From Pseudomonadota bacterium (GTDB taxonomy: Bacteria; Pseudomonadota; Gammaproteobacteria; Steroidobacterales; Steroidobacteraceae), in NCBI GenBank assembly GCA_021808195.1, contig JAKBCE010000003.1, positions 1 through 64,000 of the forward strand: DNA of 64,000 nt, read 5' to 3'. The notes beneath the pieces were generated by a model. It did not search any database and was not told where the DNA came from. It saw only the letters and a program-made list of their open reading frames with translations. The position numbers were made by a program, and so were the translations under genes. Below are positions 1 through 8,094 of this stretch, piece by piece; within the stretch, counting starts at the first letter, position 1, and the number at the start of each line of letters is the position of its first letter.

Positions 1-733
1 CCAGATGCTTCGCCAATGGCAAATTGATGAATCCTTTGAGATCTCTGTTCAGATTGTTGAAAGATGCTGCGTCCTGAATTGCGCTACCGGTGAGCTCAAT
101 TTGACCGTAAAGCCGGTTCATTACGGGCTTGTTCGGAACAATGCGAATCGTTCCGGCTTCCGAGCCGGACCCATAGAGTGTGCCTTGGGGACCCCGCAAC
201 ACTTCCACGCGACTGATGTCATAAAGTGGCATTGCAAAGAATATCGGCGTATCGCCAAAATAGGTTGCAACTGGACTTACGCTTTCTCCCGGGATCTCGG
301 CGACGCTTTGCCCGCCCCCTGGGCTATCTGTACGGAGCCCCCTTAGCGTCAGATTATCCATACCACCTCGCGCACCCGGCCCAGTATCAACAGATACCAG
401 ACCAGGAACTACTCTCGTCAGCTGATTTATCGATGTCACGCCGGACTGAGAAATTTGATGCGGATCGATAACCGTTATGTTGTATGGAATTTGTTGTGCG
501 GTCTGACGACGCAACTGCGCGGTAACGACAATAGTCTTGAGCTCTGCTGATTGACCAGGACGTCCGTGCGGCTTCATATTTTCGTTTTGCGCGTGCGCTA
601 CCACGGTACTCAGAATCAACGTTGGGATTCCGACCCATGCCGACTTGTACCCGGACTGCCTCAGTATTCTTCTAATCGTCTCGCGCACAGGTCGAGCGGC
701 GACCCTCTGGTTATCACCGTTAATTCCCCTCAT
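1..733 (-). CDS. TonB-dependent receptor, N-terminal part (runs off left edge)
   Basis: The minus strand is open without interruption from an ATG at 733 to base 1, giving the first 244 residues of an outer-membrane TonB-dependent receptor. A signal peptide ends near residue 48 (AHA before QNEN), after an unusually long, basic N-region. A TonB-box-like IVVTAQLRRQ follows, then plug-domain text including LTLRGLRTDS and the diagnostic VEVLRGPQGTLYG at about residues 173-185. The start is supported by a GGGGG ribosome site 8-12 bases upstream and an in-frame stop just above it. Base composition is far less GC-rich than the core genes, suggesting transfer. The plug resembles the receptor at 10930 in style, but the substrate cannot be read from this part. 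The barrel lies outside the window. Confidence 0.9.
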   Translation of the reverse strand, partial: MRGINGDNQRVAARPVRETIRRILRQSGYKSAWVGIPTLILSTVVAHAQNENMKPHGRPGQSAELKTIVVTAQLRRQTAQQIPYNITVIDPHQISQSGVTSINQLTRVVPGLVSVDTGPGARGGMDNLTLRGLRTDSPGGGQSVAEIPGESVSPVATYFGDTPIFFAMPLYDISRVEVLRGPQGTLYGSGSEAGTIRIVPNKPVMNRLYGQIELTGSAIQDAASFNNLNRDLKGFINLPLAKHL

Positions 734-2857
734 GTTCACGTGACCCCCATTTGTGCACTAAAAATTCGAACAGCTATTTGGCGGATTTGACGTTGCCTTG
801 GAATCTTAGAGATAGACTGTTCTCATCGGAATCCATCTCATGAATTCTGTGCACCGTCAAAATAAATTCGCGTGAGGTGACATACTTTGCTTAGAACAGC
901 GGTGTGACCCGCTAACAAGAGCCCCAGTTCTTCCGCTACTGACCTCAAGAACGGTGTGCGAATTGACTTTGGCATTGCGGATCGTTGCCTCCCCCACAAC
1001 ACGACACGACACGCTGTATTCGGACCCAGAGAACTGAGTGCAACGCTCGACGAATCCCGTCTTGGACTCAGGCGCGCGCCATTGCGTCTGCGATGCGAGC
1101 CACATTTTCGTGACGGTGCGAATCAGATCACGTGCTGACGAGTTATCGCCCAAGCGCCCCTTCTCTCGGCAACTCGACTCGCCTGCAGTTGCCGATGAGA
1201 GTCGTTTCTCGGTGTACTCTGGAGAGTTTTTCCTCTCAAGCCCTACGCCGCGAAGCCGCAAGTAAACGGGAATCCCCTCAGTACGATTACTCACCGTCAC
1301 TGCTATGCACGACATCGGCGCACACTTGGTCTTAATTGTGCGGTGCCCCGAGCATTCTCGTACGCTGGTCAGCGCCATCTGGATCACACCTACTCAATCA
1401 AACCGTCTTAAGCACTCTTTACGGTAGTGTGAAGTGTCTCTTTACGTATGTGTAAGCGATTTCAAAAATCAAGTCAAGTTTTCCGCTGAACCGTAGGCTG
1501 TGCGGATCCAGGTGTTTTCTAATGCGAACGTTTTCTGTAGAGAAAATCAGCAACGCTAGCGAGTTGAAGTACAGAGCATTTGTGATGGCGCTCCAGTGAC
1601 GCGAGCGCCATTTATGCGCATACCCGGAAGTGGCCTCTTCGCATCGTCTTATCCATGTCCATCTCGCCCGATCCTCACATCTGTCGCTTGGATTCGTTCG
1701 ACCCCGATCGAGTGCTACCCCACTTGAGCAGGTTCGACTGCTGCACTCCCTGGAATGGACTGAGTTCGCGCCCGCGTGGCGACTGGCGAAGACGTTCAGG
1801 TTGAGGCACACGAATGGAAGCGTATCGGCAGCTGCTGTCAGGCATAGCCGCAAATGTGCCCGCACTGCTCAGGTCGTCGGCAGTTCCGGCGCATGAACCG
1901 CGCAGTTCGGCCTGCGGTTTCATAACCTATGGGCGCAGCGTCTTTGCGCTGCAGCAGATTTTCCCCGCCATCAAATGCACCGCTGGCCAGCGCGTGGGGT
2001 ACTCGTCTTGCTCCTGGAACACGCTTATTGCCCACTCCTGGACCTCAGGTGAATGTCTCTTCGACGCATTCCCTGTGACTTCATCCTCTCAATAGATCAA
2101 GTCTGCGGAAGACCAAAGCGATTCACATGACCGATTTTCGAAGATCCAGATAACACCGTCTATAGTCGACCCTCTTTGGATTTTCCGGCAGAGATGATTA
2201 ATAACTGCACTTCTTACGCCCTGGCTTCAACGAAGAACTTTTCGCACAGCAACGTCCCTCTTCTAGTTGGCGCAAAGACCTCTAGCCCCAGAACACAGCC
2301 TACGGCGCGAATTCTGCCAATAGCCCCGTATACGGCGCCCCCCGCTTGGCACGACGTATCGTTCAGATGTGCAGGGGGTTTCCGAGGTTGCACGAATCGC
2401 AACCAGAAGGATATTCTCACCACGACAGCTGATTGCCCTGCAAGACCCCGTCGGTATCTGACGAGGACCGCACCCGCGCTATGCTGAATAAACTTGCCCG
2501 GTGACTTATAGATTGAATCCAGATTCTCAGCATAACCTCCGTCAGAAAACATCTCCAACGCGCCCATCACGCCGCCTGCAGGTCCGCAGCACATCATGAC
2601 ACTCCGACCGCAGAATCTGACACCGACCTTGGATTCATATTTCAACGGGCTTTGACGACCATCACGCGCCGCGCAATGGATTCGACGATGAAATACTCGA
2701 CCCAGACATTTGAGTCGTATTATTCCTCAGCTCCACCGGGTCGCGGGAACTCATTACCCGATCTGCCACGGAGATGAGGCGAGCGACATCTGCAGCAGTT
2801 AAATCCGAGTCAACTTAAACACGTTTGGGCGCAGCGAAATTCGATCCAAAGAATCAC
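734..2857. other. Low-GC stretch with no recognisable gene
   Basis: About 2.1 kb of markedly lower G+C lies between the receptor start and the TetR gene. Open frames here are short, overlap on both strands, lack convincing ribosome sites and match no family I know. The longest (minus strand, about 176 codons at 857-1387) has an amino-acid make-up typical of chance translation. Decayed genes are possible, since one minus-strand frame at 2214-2645 has protein-like patches, but I cannot assign them. No tRNA, CRISPR or intact transposase was seen. Confidence 0.5.
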
Positions 2858-2884
2858 TTGAAATGCCTCGAATAGGCTTTTCAA
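2858..2884. promoter_or_regulatory. Imperfect palindrome, candidate TetR operator
   Basis: Arms TTGAAATGCCT (2858-2868) and AGGCTTTTCAA (2874-2884) are reverse complements except for one position and are separated by 5 bases. The site ends 48 bp before the TetR start codon. It would overlap the -35 region of a promoter whose -10 could be TATAAC at 2899-2904. Size and position fit an autoregulatory TetR-family operator. This is inference from symmetry and location only. Confidence 0.45.
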
Positions 2885-2932
2885 TCTGCAGCGATCTCTA
2901 TAACAAAACTTAAATCAGTGCCTGGAGAAAAA

Positions 2933-3535
2933 ATGGAATCGAACCACCGCAGGCTAAGCCGGATAACCTGGCTGAAAGCGGCCCGAAACGAACTTACCCG
3001 TCATGGCATCGGTTCTGTCACCATCAATACGCTTGCAAAGCAGCTCAAGGTGACGCGAGAGAGCTTTTATTGGCACTTTAAAAGCCGGGCGGCACTGCTC
3101 GATGAGCTCCTATCGGATTGGGAAAAGACAAACAATGCACCGTTTGAGAGGACTCTTAACTTAAGCGGCGATGGCCTAAACGAATTCAGAACGATTGCTC
3201 ATGACATATGGATTACGGAGAAAGGCTATAGCCCGAAATTCGATACTGCGATGCGCGATTGGGGTCGCTCATCGCGAAAAGTGGCACTTTCCGTTAAACG
3301 AGTAGATGAGCGACGCATCGAGATACTCAGGAAAATCTTTCTCGACTTGGGCTACCAGGAGCCAGAAGCAATGGTGCGCGCGCGCGTCGCGTACTTCCAT
3401 CAAGTTGGCTACTACACGATCGGCATGCGTGAGACCAAAAAGTCACGGCTCGAACTCTTGCCATATTACATGAGCATTTTGTCCGGAATTCCGATCGAGC
3501 AGTTAAGAAAGATCTCATTTGCGGGCTCCAAATGA
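2933..3535 (+). CDS. TetR/AcrR-family transcriptional regulator
   Basis: A 200-residue DNA-binding repressor. The N-terminal helix-turn-helix spans about residues 27-50, with LAKQLKVTRESFYWHF typical of TetR recognition helices. The remainder is an all-helical ligand and dimer domain of the usual length, with no match to a known ligand class. I chose the ATG at 2933 because CTGGAG lies 5-6 bases upstream; an in-frame GTG at 2918 would add five residues but lacks such a site. A palindrome covers its promoter, suggesting autoregulation. It shares the low G+C of the left-hand region. The nearest candidate target is the divergently oriented receptor gene at 733, but 2.2 kb separates them, so a functional link is only a guess. 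Confidence 0.85.
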   Translation: MESNHRRLSRITWLKAARNELTRHGIGSVTINTLAKQLKVTRESFYWHFKSRAALLDELLSDWEKTNNAPFERTLNLSGDGLNEFRTIAHDIWITEKGYSPKFDTAMRDWGRSSRKVALSVKRVDERRIEILRKIFLDLGYQEPEAMVRARVAYFHQVGYYTIGMRETKKSRLELLPYYMSILSGIPIEQLRKISFAGSK

Positions 3536-3839
3536 GCCCTGAATTTTCAGTTGCTTTCCCGTTTCCGAGTTCGCCGTGCTCGGGAAGTAGGCAAACAGCT
3601 GCCACTGCTCACTCGGTGTGAGCAGGCATTTAGAAGACAGGAGGGGTGAGCGCGGCCCGACAAGAGAGTATTTCCGCCCTCGGCGGGTGGGACGGGTATG
3701 AGCTGTGGGGGCGCACCAGGGGCACCAGGAGCACCGTGGCGAGGACAGTGGCTGCGTGCTGATGCTGTGGCGGGAGCGGACCCGGCCGGCATACTGCTGC
3801 GGATGCGAGCGAGAGGCGCCAGCATTGCACGATACGGAA

Positions 3840-4400
3840 TGACGCGCCGTGCGGTATTTGCCGATGTTCGAGTACGCCGTGGAGCTTGGGGTCCCACGGA
3901 TACGATACGAGGTTCGCAGCCCCAGCAAGCTCATCATCGTGAGATCAGTGGTGGCCTTGAGCGTCGAGCCGATATTCCCGTGCAGCACGGGGCTTGTAAT
4001 CCGGTGTGTGCAGGTCCTCTGGTAGAACGGTGCGGCGCAGCAGATTCAATGCGTGCTCGGAGTCAGCCGGTCCGCGGCCCCCGAAGCCGAGAGTCTTGCG
4101 GCTGACGAGACCCAGGATCAGGTACAGGAAGAACCGGCGTCCGGTCACCGTGGCCGGCGGGTCCATACGTCTTTTCCCCGCAAAAGATCTGTCCCGCAGC
4201 AGCGGCCACCTGCGTGATCGGCAGGCGCGTCCACTGGGGGACGGGCTCGACCTCGATGCTGGATCAGCCCATGGCCTCTCGGCACGCGGCTGAAGCTCGA
4301 TTCGCTAGCGATGTAGATCCCTTCGTCAGCGAGCATCAGCACGATGCGCGCCGGAGGACGCTCGGCATAGCGCGGTTCGTTGACGATCCATAAGATCTCT
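3840..4400 (-). pseudogene. IS3-family transposase (OrfB) remnant
   Basis: Successive minus-strand frames together spell an IS3-type DDE transposase. Pieces are LADEGIYIASESSFSRV and HRGRARPP (4230-4370), then ATVTGRRFFLYLILGLVSRK and DSEHALNLLRRT (4010-4160), then LHGNIGSTLKATTDL (3940-3988) and a KYR motif near 3860. At least two frameshifts separate them, and FSRVPRG stands where active copies have FYRVLRE-like text. The conserved aspartate and glycines of the catalytic core are partly altered. Neither the start of OrfB nor OrfA is present, so the copy is truncated as well as decayed. Bases 3536-3839 downstream hold nothing I recognise. It abuts an IS256-type remnant at about 4400. Confidence 0.85.
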
Positions 4401-4735
4401 CCGCGCTCGAGGCCTGAACATTGCGGCAACCGACACCGCCCGGCGGGCCGTGCGCACCTTCAGGTACGTACCATCGATTCACAGGCACGGCCAGTCGCCT
4501 TCGATCGGACCATTGCGGAGCGCGTGCACGCGTTCGTCGATCTCCGTACACCACCTCGACACCTGCCTATTGATTAACCCCCTCATGCCCAACCGCTTCA
4601 CCCGTTCATCGACTGAGCAGGCGGAACTGCCATGCACGTAGCCCCCTGGATTACCGCTGCGAGGGCCTTCTTCGCGGTGCGCCGCAGCGCGAGAAATCCG
4701 GGGCGCTGCACGGTGACAGCGTTGGCGAGCGGTGC
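4401..4735 (-). pseudogene. IS256-family transposase remnant
   Basis: Minus-strand frames read ALRRTAKKALAAVIQG (about 4635-4690), then after a frameshift GYVHGSSACSVDERVKRLGM, NRQVSRWCTEIDERVHAL and GPIEGDWPCL, a TGA stop, IDGTYLKVRTARRAVSVAA. This follows the IS256 mutator-type transposase through the region of its first catalytic aspartate (the D of IDGTYLKV). The stop sits where active copies have tryptophan, so the gene is dead. Sequence identity to the family ends near 4400, where IS3 text begins, implying one element inserted into or recombined with the other. No terminal inverted repeats could be assigned. Confidence 0.85.
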
Positions 4736-4767
4736 CACTTTCGTGTCACCTGTAGGAGAACACCCTC

Positions 4768-5052
4768 ATGACCACCGACACCACCTCGGTCAAGCTGCCT
4801 CCCAAGCTTAAGTCGCGCGTCGCCGCGCTAGCACGCAAGTCCGGTCGGTCTGCGCATAGCTTCATTGTCGAAGCGGTCGAGCGTCATGCTGAGCGCGAAG
4901 AGCGGCTGCGAAGTTTTGTCCAGGAGGCATTGGCGGCTGACGCGGATATTGAACGTATGGGCAAGGTTTATCGCGCCGAGGATGTGCACGCTTGGCTTGA
5001 GCGCCTCGCAAAGGGACAGCGGATCTCGCGACCTAAGCCATGGCGTCGGTAG
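4768..5052 (+). CDS. Ribbon-helix-helix antitoxin (ParD/CopG-like)
   Basis: A 94-residue protein whose residues 5-40 have the pattern of a ribbon-helix-helix DNA-binding domain: a short beta strand TTSVKLPPKL followed by two helices with RVAALARKSGRSAHSFI. The C-terminal half is acidic and helical (ERLRSFVQEALAADADIE), as expected for the toxin-wrapping segment of ParD-type antitoxins. TAGGAG lies 10 bases before the ATG. The stop codon is 13 bp inside the next gene, the usual arrangement of type II toxin-antitoxin operons. Such antitoxins normally repress their own promoter together with the toxin. The pair sits between transposase remnants. Confidence 0.88.
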   Translation: MTTDTTSVKLPPKLKSRVAALARKSGRSAHSFIVEAVERHAEREERLRSFVQEALAADADIERMGKVYRAEDVHAWLERLAKGQRISRPKPWRR

Positions 5053-5333
5053 TCTACTCTGCGCGCGCGCTCGATCACCTCGAAAGAGCGTTCGAGTTTC
5101 TGACGCAGACCGACCCGAGTGCCGCGCGGAACGCGGCGGCTGCGATTCAATCGGCAGTATCAACCCTTGCGGCTCATCCTCTGATCGGGCGGTGCATCGA
5201 GGGTGAGATTCGAGAACTCGTGATCTCGTTCGGCAAGAGCGGCCACGTCGCCCTGTACAGGTTCATTGCCCATCTCGGTGTCGTACGCGTGCTCGCGATT
5301 CGCCACCAGCGTGAGATCGACTATCCTGAATAG
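5040..5333 (+). CDS. RelE/ParE-superfamily toxin
   Basis: A 97-residue small basic protein with the RelE/ParE fold signature: YSARALDHLERAFEFL at the start, a central helix pair (ARNAAAAIQSAVSTLAAHP), LIGR, and the closing strand VVRVLAIRHQREIDY. ParE members poison DNA gyrase, while RelE members cleave mRNA on the ribosome. The sequence alone does not decide, but the ribbon-helix-helix partner favours ParE. Its ATG overlaps the antitoxin gene by 13 bp in another frame, so translation is coupled. Length and motifs are intact, so the module is probably functional. Confidence 0.87.
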   Translation: MASVVYSARALDHLERAFEFLTQTDPSAARNAAAAIQSAVSTLAAHPLIGRCIEGEIRELVISFGKSGHVALYRFIAHLGVVRVLAIRHQREIDYPE

Positions 5334-5530
5334 ATAGCGCCGTCCTTATGGGCAAGATGCGCCAAGAGAAGAGCGATGGATTTCCTGATATGAAGCGATC
5401 CACGCCAGAGGCCGATTGCGTGGACGAGAGTCCTCGTCCCGAAGGTCTTCGTCGCTCCTTTCAGGTTGTATTCGAGAAGAGCGCCGCTCAACTCTCGTCT
5501 GCCATGGGGCAGCGCTTTCCTCAGACGTGC
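5330..5530 (-). pseudogene. Probable IS1182-type transposase C-terminal remnant
   Basis: A minus-strand frame contains KALPHGRRELSGALLEYNLKG followed by ATKTFGTRTLVHAIG. This resembles the conserved tail of IS5/IS1182-type transposases, which typically have K(G/A)L..VR.EMSL..LAYNLKR followed by a hydrophobic segment. Nothing upstream belongs to the same protein, so only a short C-terminal scrap would be left. The match is short and judged by eye, so the family assignment is tentative. Confidence 0.35.
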
Positions 5531-5539
5531 GCTGCACAC

Positions 5540-6016
5540 ATCCTCGCCATTATCGTCCCCGAACGGATGCTCGAGGTTCGATCAAGGAAGTTCCGGTCCA
5601 GCGGGCATGCGCTGCAGTCGCCGCCCCCCCCTCCGCACAGTGCGTCAATTTCCCGCCCTTGAAGACCGTGCTCGCAGGACTGCTTGAGCGCTTCCCTCGA
5701 GCATTTTCTCGGTTGAGATGGGGTGTCCAGGCGGGCCTGATCCCTTGCGGTGTATCCCGAGCTGTATCGGGCACTAGGTAAGCTTGTGAATCTGGCACGG
5801 AAAGACGAAAAGGATCTTCACACCGGTCCTTGGCTCATGCATCTGACACCCGCGTGAATTTTATCGCCATGGGCCAGCGAGCATAGCCACCGGCACGATA
5901 TTTCGAACTCGCTGCGGATGCCTCTCGGATCGCGCCAGCCGCCTCGCCAAGCATGAACACCGACGGTGAGGCCTTCGCCGCTGCGGCCGGCCTCGACGCC
6001 CCGATGACGCGAGAGC
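5540..6016. other. No recognisable gene
   Basis: About 480 bp downstream of the toxin-antitoxin module. Only short overlapping open frames are present. A minus-strand frame of 65 codons overlapping the 3' end of the serine hydrolase (5835-6032) has no ribosome site and no family resemblance. I see no clear terminator. Confidence 0.4.
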
Positions 6017-7846
6017 TCATCGCTTGGGACATAACGGCGCGATTTTATTGATCTCGTTCACCGCCCCGTACCAATGGAACCGACCGTCATCGGTAAAGAG
6101 GTAGAACGTGACGCCGTCGGGCAGCAGCAGGACCGTGATTCCACCATAGCCGCTCATGAATGCGACCCGGAAGGTGCATGTGTACTGCGGAAACCGCTTC
6201 GGGGTGAAGGTCTTTCCCCAGGTTCCGTCCTGGTAATGAAAATCGTGATGGTGGGGATAGCGAACGGTGAGACCCGTGGCGCGTGCATCCCGAAACAGCG
6301 ACTGGCGCAACCGCACCGGATCGATCACCTGTCGGCCATCAATGCGACCGCCGGCGTCATTCAGCCATGCGGATATCTTCGCGATGTCATCGCGATTGTA
6401 GAACAGCCCGTAATATCCCGTCGGATGTCCCGTTGGACTGTTGTCCGTGCGCAGCATCGAGCGGAATCCGGCGCTGACCCCGAGCGGCCCATACACCGAT
6501 TGCAGCAGTTCCTGGAAGAGGTCCGCGCCGGGGCCCATCCTACGCTGCAAATATAGATTCATTGTCGAGGTTGCGAGGAACGTATCGGAGCTGTGATAAA
6601 CGAACAGCGTGCCCGGCTTGGCGTAGGACTTATCAAATGCAAACGCGTCCGCAATCTTCCGCGAATATCGCTCGGCGTCAAAAAACGCCCCCATGACTCG
6701 ACTGTCCTCATCAGCGCCGAATCGACTCGAATCGAAATTCCCGCTCGCCATGTTCAACGCATCCGCCAATGTTGTTCGCGACCAATCGCCGCCAGTCGGC
6801 GTGATGAAGTCCTTGATCAGCAGCCGATACACCCCGGCGCCATACATCTCACCGAGCCTGGCGAGGGCGACGTTGGCGAACAGGGTCTTGGCGGTGGAGT
6901 ACGACGGCAATCTCATCGCACTACAGAATGCGTAATGACCGAAGCGTGTCGGACAGCGACTCGTGTAGTTGACCCCGTTGACGACCAGTCCGTAAATTCT
7001 GATGCAGTTCGGCTCGCGGGCAGTGCAGGAGCGCCGACTTGCGAAATTTCGCAGCACGAGGCCGGCTTTCGGGTACAGCCGAGACAACGCCCGCAACGGT
7101 CGAGTCGGCATACGATCGGCGATTTCCTGGGCCGCAGCGCTCTCGATGGCTCCCGCATGCGCGATGAGCTGCGGGCTGTATGTCGCCTTGAGCAATCCCC
7201 ACTCGTCGAACTTCATCGGCAAGCAGGTTTCAGCCGTAATTTGATAGTAGACATTGGAAATGTTCGGCGTCTTGTCCCGGTTGAAGAGAAATGTCAGCTC
7301 GCCGTTGTGAACGCAGTTTTGGTTTCGCTGCACGAGACTGAAGGGCATGGCGGCGCGCATGTAGCCGTGATCGGACTGCTCCCGCCAGACTCTGCCCGGC
7401 CCCAGGATGTAGTTCCAGTGCGTGTTACCGGTATAGATCAGACCGTGCCGCACCGGAATGATGTGACTCCCGTTCTGCACGAACTGAAAGCTGAATGCGG
7501 GCAAGTGCCGCCAGGCGGAATTGCCGGCAGGAATCTGCCGGTCGCGGTCCGAGAGGATCCGGAACCTGTCGTTCGCCAGACCGCTGAGTGTGAGCGTGCC
7601 CTCGAACGATTGGGTCGGCTCTGCGGCCGCGGGGGGCAGGGCAAAGCCGCGCATGTCCCGTACCGGAGAGCGACCGTAACGGAGGGAGAAGAGCTGGCGA
7701 TACGGCAACACCGTACGCACCACGTTTCCATCGCCGCTCAGCGGGTCACCGCGAACGGCGAGGACGTGTGCATGGGCGTGCGCCAGCGGGCAACCGAGCA
7801 CGATGAGGCCGCCAATGGCAGCGTGGAACGGACCTAAACGTTGCAT
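6017..7846 (-). CDS. Exported serine hydrolase, beta-lactamase/PBP fold
   Basis: A 609-residue secreted protein. The ATG at 7846 gives a clean signal peptide ending HAHA near residue 26; the frame is open further upstream but without a signal. An N-terminal region of about 280 residues matches nothing I know. The C-terminal half has the active-site motifs of the class C beta-lactamase/esterase superfamily: STAK (Ser317, Lys320), YHS (Tyr417) and GYGG (566-569) in place of the usual HTG-type third motif. Substrates of this superfamily range from beta-lactams to esters and D-amino-acid peptides, so none is claimed. Several cysteine pairs suggest disulphides in the periplasm. It is divergent from the MocR gene at 8095 and probably under its control. 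Confidence 0.85.
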   Translation of the reverse strand: MQRLGPFHAAIGGLIVLGCPLAHAHAHVLAVRGDPLSGDGNVVRTVLPYRQLFSLRYGRSPVRDMRGFALPPAAAEPTQSFEGTLTLSGLANDRFRILSDRDRQIPAGNSAWRHLPAFSFQFVQNGSHIIPVRHGLIYTGNTHWNYILGPGRVWREQSDHGYMRAAMPFSLVQRNQNCVHNGELTFLFNRDKTPNISNVYYQITAETCLPMKFDEWGLLKATYSPQLIAHAGAIESAAAQEIADRMPTRPLRALSRLYPKAGLVLRNFASRRSCTAREPNCIRIYGLVVNGVNYTSRCPTRFGHYAFCSAMRLPSYSTAKTLFANVALARLGEMYGAGVYRLLIKDFITPTGGDWSRTTLADALNMASGNFDSSRFGADEDSRVMGAFFDAERYSRKIADAFAFDKSYAKPGTLFVYHSSDTFLATSTMNLYLQRRMGPGADLFQELLQSVYGPLGVSAGFRSMLRTDNSPTGHPTGYYGLFYNRDDIAKISAWLNDAGGRIDGRQVIDPVRLRQSLFRDARATGLTVRYPHHHDFHYQDGTWGKTFTPKRFPQYTCTFRVAFMSGYGGITVLLLPDGVTFYLFTDDGRFHWYGAVNEINKIAPLCPKR

Positions 7847-7932
7847 GAATACCACACAGATCTCGGGTGACGGACCGAGCCGATGTTGCCGCCTGCGGAG
7901 GGAACCGATAGGTCCAGTATCATGGCTGCATT

Positions 7933-7969
7933 GAGGCCAGTGCGGCGAGCGGCTCGCCGCACTGGCCTC
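7933..7969. promoter_or_regulatory. Perfect 37-bp palindrome in divergent intergenic region
   Basis: The arm GAGGCCAGTGCGGCGAGC (7933-7950) is repeated exactly as its reverse complement at 7952-7969 around a single G at 7951. It lies in the 248-bp gap between the divergent serine hydrolase and MocR genes. Outside it, GGTCCA (7911-7916) and TGGACC (7973-7978) form a further, asymmetrically placed inverted pair. It could be an operator for the regulator, an RNA hairpin in the leader of either gene, or a dispersed repeat; position favours regulation. Confidence 0.6.
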
Positions 7970-8094
7970 CATTGGACCGCTTGAGCCCCCGGAAGTCTCG
8001 CGCAACGCGCCCGCTGCGCTGGCCTCATCGATCTCGGCGAACTGGTACCACCGAGGCCCGTCGCGGGCGATCAATTTCTGCAGGAGAGGGACAC

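Noticed and set aside
857..1387. A minus-strand frame of 176 codons in the low-GC region
   Set aside because: No ribosome site, no family resemblance and Ser/Arg-rich composition; kept only as part of the gene-poor stretch.
5835..6032. Small minus-strand frame overlapping the end of the serine hydrolase gene
   Set aside because: No ribosome site, no known family, and it overlaps a well-supported gene end.
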